Source: JBALVT01 sp047612385
Lineage (GTDB): Bacteria; Pseudomonadota; Gammaproteobacteria; Pseudomonadales; Halieaceae
Length of the DNA: 16,548 nt
NCBI GenBank assembly: GCA_047612385.1
Contig: JBLGAR010000105.1
Coordinates: forward strand, 1 to 16,548
Reading direction: 5' to 3'
This document shows, piece after piece, positions 7,754 to 14,819 of this stretch (its first letter is position 1; each line of letters starts with the position of its first letter). A program made the position numbers and the translations under genes. A model generated the notes under the pieces. The model did not search any database and was not told where the DNA came from. It was given only the letters and a program-made list of their open reading frames with translations.

Positions 7754-7848
7754 AAGTGGTATTCATAGGGAAACTAAGTGGTATGTTCCCAGAGTTCGGG
7801 AACTTGGCCTTGTGATCGGGTTGACCACTGGGGTGAAAACCAGTGGTC
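7754..7848 (+). promoter_or_regulatory. Structured leader of the SAM hydrolase gene
   Basis: Three elements lie together. A nine-base direct repeat AAGTGGTAT is at 7754-7762 and 7776-7784, spaced by 22 bases. A hairpin has GTTCCC at 7785-7790 pairing with GGGAAC at 7798-7803. A perfect nine-pair hairpin has GACCACTGG at 7823-7831 and CCAGTGGTC at 7840-7848, with an eight-base loop GGTGAAAA that contains the likely GTG start. The pattern suggests control of translation, or operator sites, but matches no riboswitch class that I can confirm. Confidence 0.45.
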
Positions 7849-8750
7849 GTAGCTTGGCCACTTTGGTCCTGCTATTGAGTTGCAGCCTTTGTGCTGCAGG
7901 TAATGGCACTGTAGCGCTGGTGTTTCAGTCAGACTTTGGCCAAAAAGACGGCGCTGTATCCGCAATGAAGGGCGTGGCTTTCTCGGTCGAGCCGTCGCTG
8001 CCCTTGTTTGATTTAACGCATGAAATACCCGCCTACAATGTCTGGGAGGCTTCCTACCGTTTGTATCAATCCTCATCGTATTGGCCGGTGGGAACTGTAT
8101 TTGTCAGTGTGGTAGACCCCGGGGTTGGCACAAAAAGAAAGTCGGTTGTCATGAAAACTAAAGCGGGTTACTACTTCGTTACACCGGACAACGGCACGCT
8201 CACCCTAGTTGCCGAGCAACAGGGCATAGAGGCGGTGCGAGAGATTGATGAGCTGGTGAATAGAATTCCAGGTTCTACTGATTCGTACACCTTCCACGGC
8301 CGAGATGTTTACGCTTACACCGGTGCTAGGCTGGCAGCAGGCGTTATCAGCTTCGCTGAAGTTGGCCCTGCGCTCCCCAATCAGATTTTTTCTATTGAGT
8401 ACCAGGAAGCGAGTGTTGAAGACGGTGCGGTTTACGGCAATCTTCCAGTTTTGGATGTGCAATACGGGAATGTGTGGACCAGTATTCATCAGGATTTTTT
8501 AAAGCAGGCGCAGATTGAGCTGGGTGACACGGTATGCATCGCTATCTATGCAGGCGATGTCCTTAGGCTGGAGCTTGAGGTTCCCTATGTCGAATCGTTT
8601 GGAGCGGTGGCCGCGGGGCAACCGCTGCTGTATGTGAACAGTTTGTTGAATGTTTCGCTGGCGTTGAATGAAGATAGTTTTGCGCAACGCCACAGTATTG
8701 GCTCGGGTGCACTGTGGAAAATCCAGCTTAAGGAATGTCCCACGTTGTGA
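7833..8750 (+). CDS. Exported SAM hydroxide adenosyltransferase (SAM hydrolase, DUF62 family)
   Basis: This enzyme family splits S-adenosylmethionine with hydroxide into adenosine and methionine, and is related to the fluorinase and chlorinase. SDFGQKDG, VVDPGVGT, TPDNGTL and TFHGRD are all present, and the Asp-Arg-His triad described for the family maps to Asp95, Arg102 and His155 with normal spacing. The frame is open from 7692, with an ATG at 7740, but starting at GTG 7833 gives a clean signal peptide: MKTSGR, a hydrophobic core, then SCSLCAAGNG. I therefore choose it (305 residues). The peptide could be cut after CAA, or be a lipoprotein signal with Cys17. Either way the enzyme would act outside the cytoplasm, where SAM is not expected. 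Start choice is inference; the family call is strong. Confidence 0.88.
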   Translation: MKTSGRSLATLVLLLSCSLCAAGNGTVALVFQSDFGQKDGAVSAMKGVAFSVEPSLPLFDLTHEIPAYNVWEASYRLYQSSSYWPVGTVFVSVVDPGVGTKRKSVVMKTKAGYYFVTPDNGTLTLVAEQQGIEAVREIDELVNRIPGSTDSYTFHGRDVYAYTGARLAAGVISFAEVGPALPNQIFSIEYQEASVEDGAVYGNLPVLDVQYGNVWTSIHQDFLKQAQIELGDTVCIAIYAGDVLRLELEVPYVESFGAVAAGQPLLYVNSLLNVSLALNEDSFAQRHSIGSGALWKIQLKECPTL

Positions 8751-8861
8751 TGTAAGGACTGGACAGACCTACCAGAAATTCTAGTTACCAAGGCTGAAGA
8801 GAGCTCTGGACAGAACTCTGAATAATAGTCTAGCCATGATCGTTATAAACGGCGTAATGTG

Positions 8862-8891
8862 ATTGATCAATTTTATGCGCGGAGCCATACT
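8862..8891 (+). promoter_or_regulatory. Possible promoter of the molybdenum hydroxylase operon
   Basis: TTGATC at 8863-8868 and CATACT at 8886-8891 are separated by 17 bases, each matching the consensus at four of six positions. The -35 lies inside a perfect ten-base palindrome ATTGATCAAT (8862-8871), which might be a regulator site. The weak match keeps confidence low. Confidence 0.3.
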
Positions 8892-8932
8892 GGGTTCTTT
8901 GGTGCATACCACTGTCGGAGCGTGACACTCAA

Positions 8933-9790
8933 ATGAAATATGAAACCCCCGCGACCACTCGAGAGGCTGCAGCTTTGCTGGAGAACGAAGCTGGAGCTGC
9001 TTTTGTGCTGGCCGGAGGGACCGATCTTCTGGTCCGAATGAAACTCGGTCACGTCGAGCCAGCGCTAGTGGTGGATATTAAACACATCCCCGTCATGGGA
9101 TCGATTACGCACTCAGCTAAGGGCACTCGCATAGGTGCCGCCGTGTCCGGTGCGCAGCTCGGTGAGCACAAAGCCGTCGCCAAGGCCTGGCCCGGGGTGG
9201 TCGAAGCCACTAACTTGATTGGTTCTGACCAGGTGCAGAGCCGCTGCACGATGGTCGGTAACCTTTGTAATGCATCCCCGGCGGCCGACACCGTGCCGGC
9301 TCTTATAGCCGTTGGTGCAAAAGCGGTGGTGGTGAGCAGTTCTGGTCGTCGCACTGTGCCGGTAGAGAAAATTATTACTGGACCAGGGCAGACCTCCCTA
9401 AAAAAGGGGGAGTTGATCGAAGCCATTGTCTTGCCGGCCCGACCGGCCAGAGCAGGTGACGCCTATTTGCGTTTTATCCCGCGCACGGAAATGGATATTG
9501 CGGTAGTCAGCGCCGGGGTGTATTTGACGCTCGAGCGAGGTAGGGTCAAGACCGCCAGGGTGGTTCTGGGTGCTGTGGCCCCAACTGCTGTGCTAGTGCC
9601 GGCGGCTGCACGAGCCATCATCGGGACTCGCTTGGACGATGAGGCTTTGGAAAAATTGGCCACCGCATGTTCAGCGGCTTGTAGTCCCATCGATGACAAA
9701 CGCGGTACCGTCGAGTATCGAACCAAGGTGGCTGGCGTACTGGGTAAGCGCGCCGCTAAAATTGCTTTTCAACGCGCAGGAGGTGCCTGA
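8933..9790 (+). CDS. Molybdenum hydroxylase FAD-binding (medium) subunit
   Basis: The 285-residue protein is the flavin subunit of a xanthine dehydrogenase/CO dehydrogenase-type enzyme, passing electrons from the iron-sulfur clusters to an acceptor. The FAD-binding loops are seen as LAGGTDLLV (26-34) and TMVGNLCNASPAADTVPAL, about residues 106-125, followed by the C-terminal domain common to CoxM-like proteins. No extra cysteine cluster like the [4Fe-4S] insertion of 4-hydroxybenzoyl-CoA reductase is visible. ATG 8933 is the first plausible start; only a distant CGGAG is present upstream. Its stop overlaps the start of the small subunit by one base (TGATG), so the two are translationally coupled. 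It opens the four-gene operon. Confidence 0.94.
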   Translation: MKYETPATTREAAALLENEAGAAFVLAGGTDLLVRMKLGHVEPALVVDIKHIPVMGSITHSAKGTRIGAAVSGAQLGEHKAVAKAWPGVVEATNLIGSDQVQSRCTMVGNLCNASPAADTVPALIAVGAKAVVVSSSGRRTVPVEKIITGPGQTSLKKGELIEAIVLPARPARAGDAYLRFIPRTEMDIAVVSAGVYLTLERGRVKTARVVLGAVAPTAVLVPAAARAIIGTRLDDEALEKLATACSAACSPIDDKRGTVEYRTKVAGVLGKRAAKIAFQRAGGA

Positions 9791-10299
9791 TGGCCGCTCA
9801 TTTGGTATCAACCACAATAAACGGCGATGCCGTGGAGTTTGCCTGTCCGGCAGATGAAAGTTTGCTGTCTGCGCTGCGTAATCGGCTGGGTTTGTCCGGA
9901 GCAAAAGAAGGCTGTAGCACCGGGGACTGTGGTGCCTGCAGTATCACTTTAGATGGCCGCTTGGTGTGTTCGTGTCTGGTATTGGGGGTGGAAGCAAGCG
10001 GCCGGGAAATCACCACCATTGAAGGTATGGCAGAAAACGGCCAACTGCACCCGTTGCAAGAAAACTTTATTGAGCTTGGGGCCCTGCAATGTGGAATCTG
10101 TACGCCCGGGTTTCTCATCGCCGCGAAGGTACTTCTGGAACGCAATCCCGATCCGAGCGAATCCGAAATTCGATATGCTCTGGCAGGCAACCTTTGCCGC
10201 TGTACCGGTTACGACAAAATCGTCCGTGCTGTGCAGGCTAGTGCAAAGGAGCTTCGGCAGTTGGAGAAAAAGAATGGCCGAAAGAAGAAGGCCAAATAA
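9790..10299 (+). CDS. Molybdenum hydroxylase [2Fe-2S] (small) subunit
   Basis: The 169-residue subunit carries two [2Fe-2S] clusters that link the molybdenum site to FAD. The N-terminal plant-ferredoxin-like cluster is held by Cys42, Cys47, Cys50 and Cys62, in EGCSTGDCGACSI and VCSCL. The C-terminal cluster is held by Cys101, Cys104, Cys136 and Cys138, in LQCGICTPGF and NLCRCTG. Gln100 before the second set is the usual conserved residue. Length and order are typical of CoxS/HcrC-type subunits. The last 15 residues are very basic (KKNGRKKKAK). It overlaps the FAD gene by one base and is followed by 67 bases before the large subunit. Confidence 0.97.
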   Translation: MAAHLVSTTINGDAVEFACPADESLLSALRNRLGLSGAKEGCSTGDCGACSITLDGRLVCSCLVLGVEASGREITTIEGMAENGQLHPLQENFIELGALQCGICTPGFLIAAKVLLERNPDPSESEIRYALAGNLCRCTGYDKIVRAVQASAKELRQLEKKNGRKKKAK

Positions 10300-10366
10300 A
10301 CCTAGCTTGAATATTCGCCTGGCGCCGCTGGGCAGATGATGCAACGAATATCGATAGGAAGCTGAC

Positions 10367-12631
10367 ATGGCAAACGACCCGAGTTATACCAACCAGAAAT
10401 TCAAGGTCATCGGTACGCGCGTAAAGCGCCCGGATGGCATTGACAAGGTTACCGGCCGAGCCAAGTACGGCGCAGACCACAATGCTCCCGGGCAACTGGT
10501 GGGGCTCTTCTTGCGCTCCCCCCACGCGCACGCTCGGATCAAGAAAATTTCTACGGCCAGTGCCGAGAAGTTAAGTGGCGTGAAGGCGATTATTACCTGC
10601 GCTGACCTGCCGGACCTGACTAACGGGGATAGCGAGGCGCGAAACATACTGGAAAATTGCATGGCAAGAGGTCGTGCGCTTTACGACGGGCATGCCATTG
10701 CTGCTGTGGCAGCAGTGGATGAAAAGACTGCAAAGAAAGCGTTGCAGATGATCAAAGTCACCTATGAGCTGCTCCCCCATGTCACAGACGTGGATGAGGC
10801 TATGAAGCCCGACGCGCCGGTTATTCACGACTACATCTATACGACTGGCGTTGAGCCAAAACCCAGCAAGCCGTCTAATTTGTTCAGTGTAAGTGAATTT
10901 GGCCACGGAGATGTAGAGGCGGGGTTTGTTCAGGCTGATGTAATCATCGAAAAAAGCTATAAAACTGAGCAGACGCACCAGGGATATATTGAACCTCATG
11001 CTTGCGTCGCCAGTGTCAATCCCGATGGCACGGGCGAGTTGTGGGTAACCACCCAGGGTCATTTCAGCTATCGCAGTGTTTGCGCCAATCTGCTCGGTAT
11101 GGATGTGGCTAAATTGAAGGTTACCGCGTCGGAAATTGGCGGGGGATTTGGCGGCAAAACTCATGTATGGATGGAGCCAATAGCCCTGGCATTATCGCGC
11201 AAGGCCAATCGGCCGGTAAAAGTAGTGATGACACGTGAGGAGGTATTCCGTGCGAGTGGCCCAACGTCTTCTACTTCGATCGATGTAAAAATTGGTGCTA
11301 AGAAGGATGGCACTATAACTGCTGCTTTTGCTGAGCTCAGGTATCAAGGCGGTGCATTCCCGGGGTCGTGGGCTATGTTTGGTTCAATGACAGCCTTCGC
11401 CTGTTACAACCTGGCCAACGTGAAAACTCAAGGCTACGACGTGGTGGTAAACCGACCCAAAGTGGCCGCCTATCGCGCGCCTTCTGCGCCTATGGTTGCT
11501 TTCGCCGTGGAAAGTACGATCGATTTGGTGGCGAAGGAACTGCGAATGAACCCGCTGGATTTTCGTATTAAGAATGCCGCCAAAGAGGGAACACGCGCAT
11601 CCTACGGTCCGGTATATGGCCCTATTGGAATCGGCCCAACGCTAGAAGCCGTTAAGAAACACCCACATATGCGCGCCAAGCTAAAGAAAAACCAAGGCCG
11701 GGGTATGGCCTGTGGATTCTGGTTCAATTTTGGCGGACAAACGTGTACGGATCTCAACATCGCTGAGGACGGTTCGGTGACGTTAACCGTCGGAACTATC
11801 GATGTGGGCGGCTCAAGGGCATCACTGTCACTCATTGCCGCAGAGGAGCTGGGCATTCCCTATGAGCACGTAAGAGCTAATATTGGTGATACAGGTTCTC
11901 TGGGGCACAACGATATGACCGAGGGCAGCCGCGGAACTTTCTCCTCCGGGATGGCGACTATTTTTGCAGCGCGTCAAGCGGTTGACGTCTTGCGCGCCCG
12001 CGCAGCGATTATGTGGGAGATTCCCGTTGCGGATGTTGTCTGGGAGTCGGGCCACGCCAAAGCAACGGGTAAGAAGCACGCTAAGCTTAAGGCGCTGTCA
12101 CTGGCTGATATCGCCGCTGAGTCAGCTAAGACTGGCGGCCCGATAGCCGGTCACAATGAGTCTGTTCCGGACAATGCGGGCGTGTCATTTGCCAGCCACA
12201 TTTGTGATGTTGAGGTGGATCCAGAAACCGGCGCTACGCGAGTCATACGCTACACCGTTATTCAGGATGCCGGTAAGGCGATTCATCCTACCTACGTAGA
12301 AGGGCAGTTTCAGGGAGGTGCCGCGCAGGGCATTGGCTGGGCTCTCAACGAGGAATATATCTATGGAGAGGACGGCCGTTTACAAAACCCGGGCTTTCTC
12401 GACTACCGAATTCCGGTGTGTTCCGATTTGCCGTTCATCGATACCCAAATACTCGAGATCCCCAACCCCAAGCACCCCTATGGTGTGCGCGGCGTGGGTG
12501 AAACCTCAATCGTTCCGCCATTGGCTGCCATAGGCAACGCCTTGTCGAATGCGGTGGGCGTGCGCATGGATCATGTGCCGATGTCTCCTCCACGGATCCT
12601 TAAGGCTCTCGAGCAGTTAGATGCCTCGTAA
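10367..12631 (+). CDS. Molybdenum hydroxylase molybdopterin-binding (large) subunit
   Basis: The 754-residue catalytic subunit of a xanthine oxidase-family enzyme hydroxylates its substrate with water-derived oxygen at a Mo-cytosine or Mo-pterin centre. The N-terminal hammerhead domain spans about residues 20-125. GGGFGGK at 258-264 is the conserved cofactor loop, and GVRGVGE at 706-712 carries the catalytic Glu712. The active-site loop reads AAYRAPSAP, near residue 369; it lacks the AYRCSFR cysteine of true form I CO dehydrogenase, so CO is unlikely. Substrate is otherwise not predictable: aromatic aldehydes, N-heterocycles and purines are candidates. The start ATG 10367 has AGGAAG about eight bases upstream. 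No XdhC/CoxF-type maturation gene is in the window, so maturation factors must lie elsewhere. Confidence 0.95.
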   Translation: MANDPSYTNQKFKVIGTRVKRPDGIDKVTGRAKYGADHNAPGQLVGLFLRSPHAHARIKKISTASAEKLSGVKAIITCADLPDLTNGDSEARNILENCMARGRALYDGHAIAAVAAVDEKTAKKALQMIKVTYELLPHVTDVDEAMKPDAPVIHDYIYTTGVEPKPSKPSNLFSVSEFGHGDVEAGFVQADVIIEKSYKTEQTHQGYIEPHACVASVNPDGTGELWVTTQGHFSYRSVCANLLGMDVAKLKVTASEIGGGFGGKTHVWMEPIALALSRKANRPVKVVMTREEVFRASGPTSSTSIDVKIGAKKDGTITAAFAELRYQGGAFPGSWAMFGSMTAFACYNLANVKTQGYDVVVNRPKVAAYRAPSAPMVAFAVESTIDLVAKELRMNPLDFRIKNAAKEGTRASYGPVYGPIGIGPTLEAVKKHPHMRAKLKKNQGRGMACGFWFNFGGQTCTDLNIAEDGSVTLTVGTIDVGGSRASLSLIAAEELGIPYEHVRANIGDTGSLGHNDMTEGSRGTFSSGMATIFAARQAVDVLRARAAIMWEIPVADVVWESGHAKATGKKHAKLKALSLADIAAESAKTGGPIAGHNESVPDNAGVSFASHICDVEVDPETGATRVIRYTVIQDAGKAIHPTYVEGQFQGGAAQGIGWALNEEYIYGEDGRLQNPGFLDYRIPVCSDLPFIDTQILEIPNPKHPYGVRGVGETSIVPPLAAIGNALSNAVGVRMDHVPMSPPRILKALEQLDAS

Positions 12632-12645
12632 CGTTACGTGCAAAA

Positions 12646-12906
12646 ATGCAGATCGAGCGGATGGTTAAGGTCACCTTTATTTCATCATTTCGCCGAGCGC
12701 TTGATGGAGAAGATCAGTTGGAGCTTGAAGCTTCAACCATACGCCAACTATTGATGTCTTTAGTGGCGCGCTATCCGCGTATGCAAGCCCATCTTGATGC
12801 AGGGATAGCCGTCGCGATCGAGGGTGAAATTTATCGCGACAACTGGGATACGGTCATCCCGCCTGACTCTGAGGTGTACCTTATGCCTCGGATCAGTGGC
12901 GGGTGA
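12646..12906 (+). CDS. MoaD/ThiS-family small sulfur-carrier-like protein
   Basis: The 86-residue protein has the beta-grasp pattern of MoaD/ThiS: a short N-terminal strand pair, a helix (TIRQLLMSLVARYP), a turn with conserved AIEGE, then DSEVYLMPRISGG. The C-terminal Gly-Gly is the residue pair that is adenylated and thiocarboxylated in this family, which supplies sulfur for molybdopterin or other thio-compounds. It starts 14 bases after the large-subunit stop, as last gene of the operon, suggesting a dedicated sulfur donor for this enzyme's cofactor. ATG 12646 is used; ATG 12661 (MVKVTFISSF) is equally likely, and neither has a clear ribosome site. Its stop is seven bases from the convergent HMG-CoA reductase stop. 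Confidence 0.87.
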   Translation: MQIERMVKVTFISSFRRALDGEDQLELEASTIRQLLMSLVARYPRMQAHLDAGIAVAIEGEIYRDNWDTVIPPDSEVYLMPRISGG

Positions 12907-12913
12907 GGCGGGT

Positions 12914-14098
12914 CTAGCGGTTTCTTCCGAGCTTCTCGTGAGCGGTTACCCACTCATTGTCACCCGTTTCTTTATCTGTGCGAGCTGCAGATGTGAGTGA
13001 AAGTTCACCCGCCATCACAACGGCCGCTGCAATTTCCAAAAGCTTGTAGGCTTTGCCCTTGCCATAGCAATCCATTAATTCCAGGCACTCCTTCTGTGTG
13101 GCTAGACTCGTTCCGCCGCCATAGCTTGCCATAATCAACGCCGGCAGTGTGATTGAGTACTTTAGATCGCCAGTTTTGGTGATATAACTGTACACGCTGC
13201 ACTGATTCGCTTCGCCGATGTTGGCCATGTCCTGGCCGGTCGCCATGAACAGGGCTGCGAGGCCATTGGCAGGATGGGCGGCGTTGTTGGACGCGCCGGT
13301 TAAGAACGCGGCGAGGGTGGTGATGCCCATACCGGAGTGCAGTTGTTCCGGAGTCGTCCGCAGTACATCCTTCAATACCTTTCTTGGCAGTGTTATCTCC
13401 GCTGTTACTTTGCGTCCTCGGCCCTTTAATGAGTTTACAAAGGAGGTTTTCTTTTCAGAGTCCATTCCGCCTGATAGTCCATAGCTGCGCAGAGCCGGAT
13501 ATTGTGAGCGTATCCATTCACATGCCACATAGGTGGCCTTACCTGTCATGTTTTGTCCTGCGGCATCACCCGTGCTGTAGTCGAAGCGCGTGTAGACCAT
13601 TCCGTGCACGGGGTACTGCTCAATTTCCAGCAGCTTGCCCACTGAAGTTGTAGATTCTGCCTGAGCTTTTACGGCTTCGAAGTTCTCTTTCAGCCAATTT
13701 CCGAAATCTCTTGCTTCTCTGGCATCCCGGAACATAAATACAGGTGCTCGCTGCATGGCTTCGCTGACGACCGTGCACATTACTCCGCCACTTTCGCGGA
13801 TAGCGCGCATGCCGCGGTTGTAACTGGCGATTAGCGTTCCCTCGATGGTTGCCATGGGTACATAGAATTCCCCTTGTGCGTGCTCGCCATTGACCACTAG
13901 CGGCCCGGCAACACCTATAGGCAGTTGTGCTACGCCAAACAGGTTCTCGCAGTTGCCCTCCATGCTTTGGGGATCGAAGGTGAAATCCTTGGTGTGATTT
14001 AGTTTCGCTCCCGTCTTTTCTTCTAGAAACTGTTGACGCTCGGCGATGATTTCACCGGTGTAGTCGTTCTCGTTGCTGCGGGGTATTTTATTGCTCAT
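12914..14098 (-). CDS. Hydroxymethylglutaryl-CoA reductase, class I-like
   Basis: The 394-residue protein reduces HMG-CoA to mevalonate with NAD(P)H. All four catalytic residues known for the family are in place: Glu86 in PMATIEGTL, Lys216 or Lys217 in MDSEKKTS, Asp290 in ATGQDMAN, and His387 in TAHEKLGRNR. The substrate loop ENLFGVAQLPIGVAGPL is at 51-67, and STGDAAGQNM replaces the usual DAMGMN motif. The catalytic His lies eight residues from the C-terminus, as in class I enzymes; class II (Pseudomonas mevalonii type) has a longer tail. The frame is open to 14191 but that extension would cover the promoter. ATG 14098 with GAGG eight bases upstream is chosen; ATG 14104 is an alternative. 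It is divergent from the TetR gene, which probably represses it. Confidence 0.93.
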   Translation of the reverse strand: MSNKIPRSNENDYTGEIIAERQQFLEEKTGAKLNHTKDFTFDPQSMEGNCENLFGVAQLPIGVAGPLVVNGEHAQGEFYVPMATIEGTLIASYNRGMRAIRESGGVMCTVVSEAMQRAPVFMFRDAREARDFGNWLKENFEAVKAQAESTTSVGKLLEIEQYPVHGMVYTRFDYSTGDAAGQNMTGKATYVACEWIRSQYPALRSYGLSGGMDSEKKTSFVNSLKGRGRKVTAEITLPRKVLKDVLRTTPEQLHSGMGITTLAAFLTGASNNAAHPANGLAALFMATGQDMANIGEANQCSVYSYITKTGDLKYSITLPALIMASYGGGTSLATQKECLELMDCYGKGKAYKLLEIAAAVVMAGELSLTSAARTDKETGDNEWVTAHEKLGRNR

Positions 14099-14117
14099 GC
14101 TCATTTCCTCAAAACTA

Positions 14118-14176
14118 GACAGTGTCAAGATAAGTGCGGCTACAATACCTCTATATTTTGACAGCGTCAAGATAAG
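14118..14176. promoter_or_regulatory. Tandem TetR-type operators between HMG-CoA reductase and TetR genes
   Basis: GACAGTGTCAAGATAAG at 14118-14134 and GACAGCGTCAAGATAAG at 14160-14176 are direct repeats identical at 16 of 17 bases, spaced 42 bases apart (about four helical turns). Each holds a near-palindromic core; the second is TTGAC-AGC-GTCAA. They frame the reductase promoter, and they also overlap possible tetR promoter elements (TAGACA at 14116 with TACAAT at 14141, spacing 19). A divergent regulator gene with repeated sites on both promoters is the standard design for self-regulating TetR repressors. Confidence 0.75.
14142..14170 (-). promoter_or_regulatory. Promoter of the HMG-CoA reductase gene
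   Basis: On the minus strand TTGACG (14170-14165) and TATTGT (14147-14142) are spaced by exactly 17 bases, a good sigma-70 pair, putting the transcript start near 14135. The -35 lies inside one TetR-type site, and the start abuts the other. Confidence 0.7.
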
Positions 14177-14192
14177 CTGATAGGTTGCCAAA

Positions 14193-14819
14193 ATGAAAAA
14201 ATCTAGAGCTGACGCTAAATCGCCTTATCATCATGGTGACCTAAAAGCGGTTTTACTCAATGAAACAGCCCGTATCCTCCGTGAAGAGGGTGAAAGTGCG
14301 CTGTCATTGCGTACTTTAGCCGCCAATGTGGGGGTTTCGCGGACAGCGCCTTATCACCACTTTAAAGATAAGCATAGTCTGCTTTGTGCGGTGGCGGAGG
14401 AAGGCTTTGTTCGCTTTGATCAGGCAATGAAAGCAGCCCTGGAGAAGGGGCGGGGGCAGGGCGGGCATCATGCCATGCTTGTTTGGGCAAAAGCCTATTT
14501 GAGCTTTGCCGTTAACAACGTCGAGTATTACGACCTGATGTTTGGGGGGAATTTATGGCGGTCAAAAAGTCTCTCGAAGACATTGGTAAGTTCTGCCCGG
14601 AGTTCGTTGAGATCTGATGTCGAGCGGTTGAAGCGTCTGCAGGATCGTGGATATATCGCCAAGGATACGGATGTACTGCGCTTCACTCACTTGGCCTGGG
14701 GTACCCTGCACGGGATGAGTCGTCTTTTAATCGATGGTATTTACACAGACTCCGCCTCTGTGAAACGGCTGGGTGAGACGGCGGCTGATGCGCTGTGGGT
14801 GCAGCTGGAACCCAGTTAA
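14193..14819 (+). CDS. TetR/AcrR-family transcriptional regulator, WHG-domain type
   Basis: The 208-residue protein has an N-terminal TetR DNA-binding domain. YHHGDLKAVLLNETARIL (residues 12-29) is helix 1, and LRTLAANVGVSRTAPYHHF is the helix-turn-helix with its recognition helix, ending near residue 58. The C-terminal ligand domain includes LAWGTLHGMSRLL, the WHG motif of the TetR_C_33 group, whose ligands are mostly unknown. The start is ATG 14193 with a weak AGG eight bases upstream and a very short leader. It is divergent from the HMG-CoA reductase gene and almost certainly controls it through the two sites between them. Its TAA stop overlaps the stop of the GST remnant on the other strand. 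The inducer might be an acyl-CoA or isoprenoid intermediate, which is inference only. Confidence 0.93.
   Translation: MKKSRADAKSPYHHGDLKAVLLNETARILREEGESALSLRTLAANVGVSRTAPYHHFKDKHSLLCAVAEEGFVRFDQAMKAALEKGRGQGGHHAMLVWAKAYLSFAVNNVEYYDLMFGGNLWRSKSLSKTLVSSARSSLRSDVERLKRLQDRGYIAKDTDVLRFTHLAWGTLHGMSRLLIDGIYTDSASVKRLGETAADALWVQLEPS

Noticed and set aside
7763..7860. Cobalamin riboswitch-like strings (ATAGGGAA, then GGTGAAAACC, then GCCACT)
   Set aside because: Spacing is wrong, the B12-box order is not met, and the last part encodes the signal peptide. The hairpin is reported on its own instead.
8759..8814. Nine-base repeat CTGGACAGA at 8759-8767 and 8806-8814
   Set aside because: Too short and without symmetry or placement that would suggest a function.
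9049..11164. Several 100-197-residue antisense frames over the molybdenum hydroxylase genes
   Set aside because: All are opposite well-supported subunit genes, with no ribosome sites or motifs; GC-biased third positions open such frames by chance.
14099..14191. 31-residue N-terminal extension of the HMG-CoA reductase
   Set aside because: It would cover the promoter and both operators and has no family similarity; ATG 14098 has a good ribosome site.
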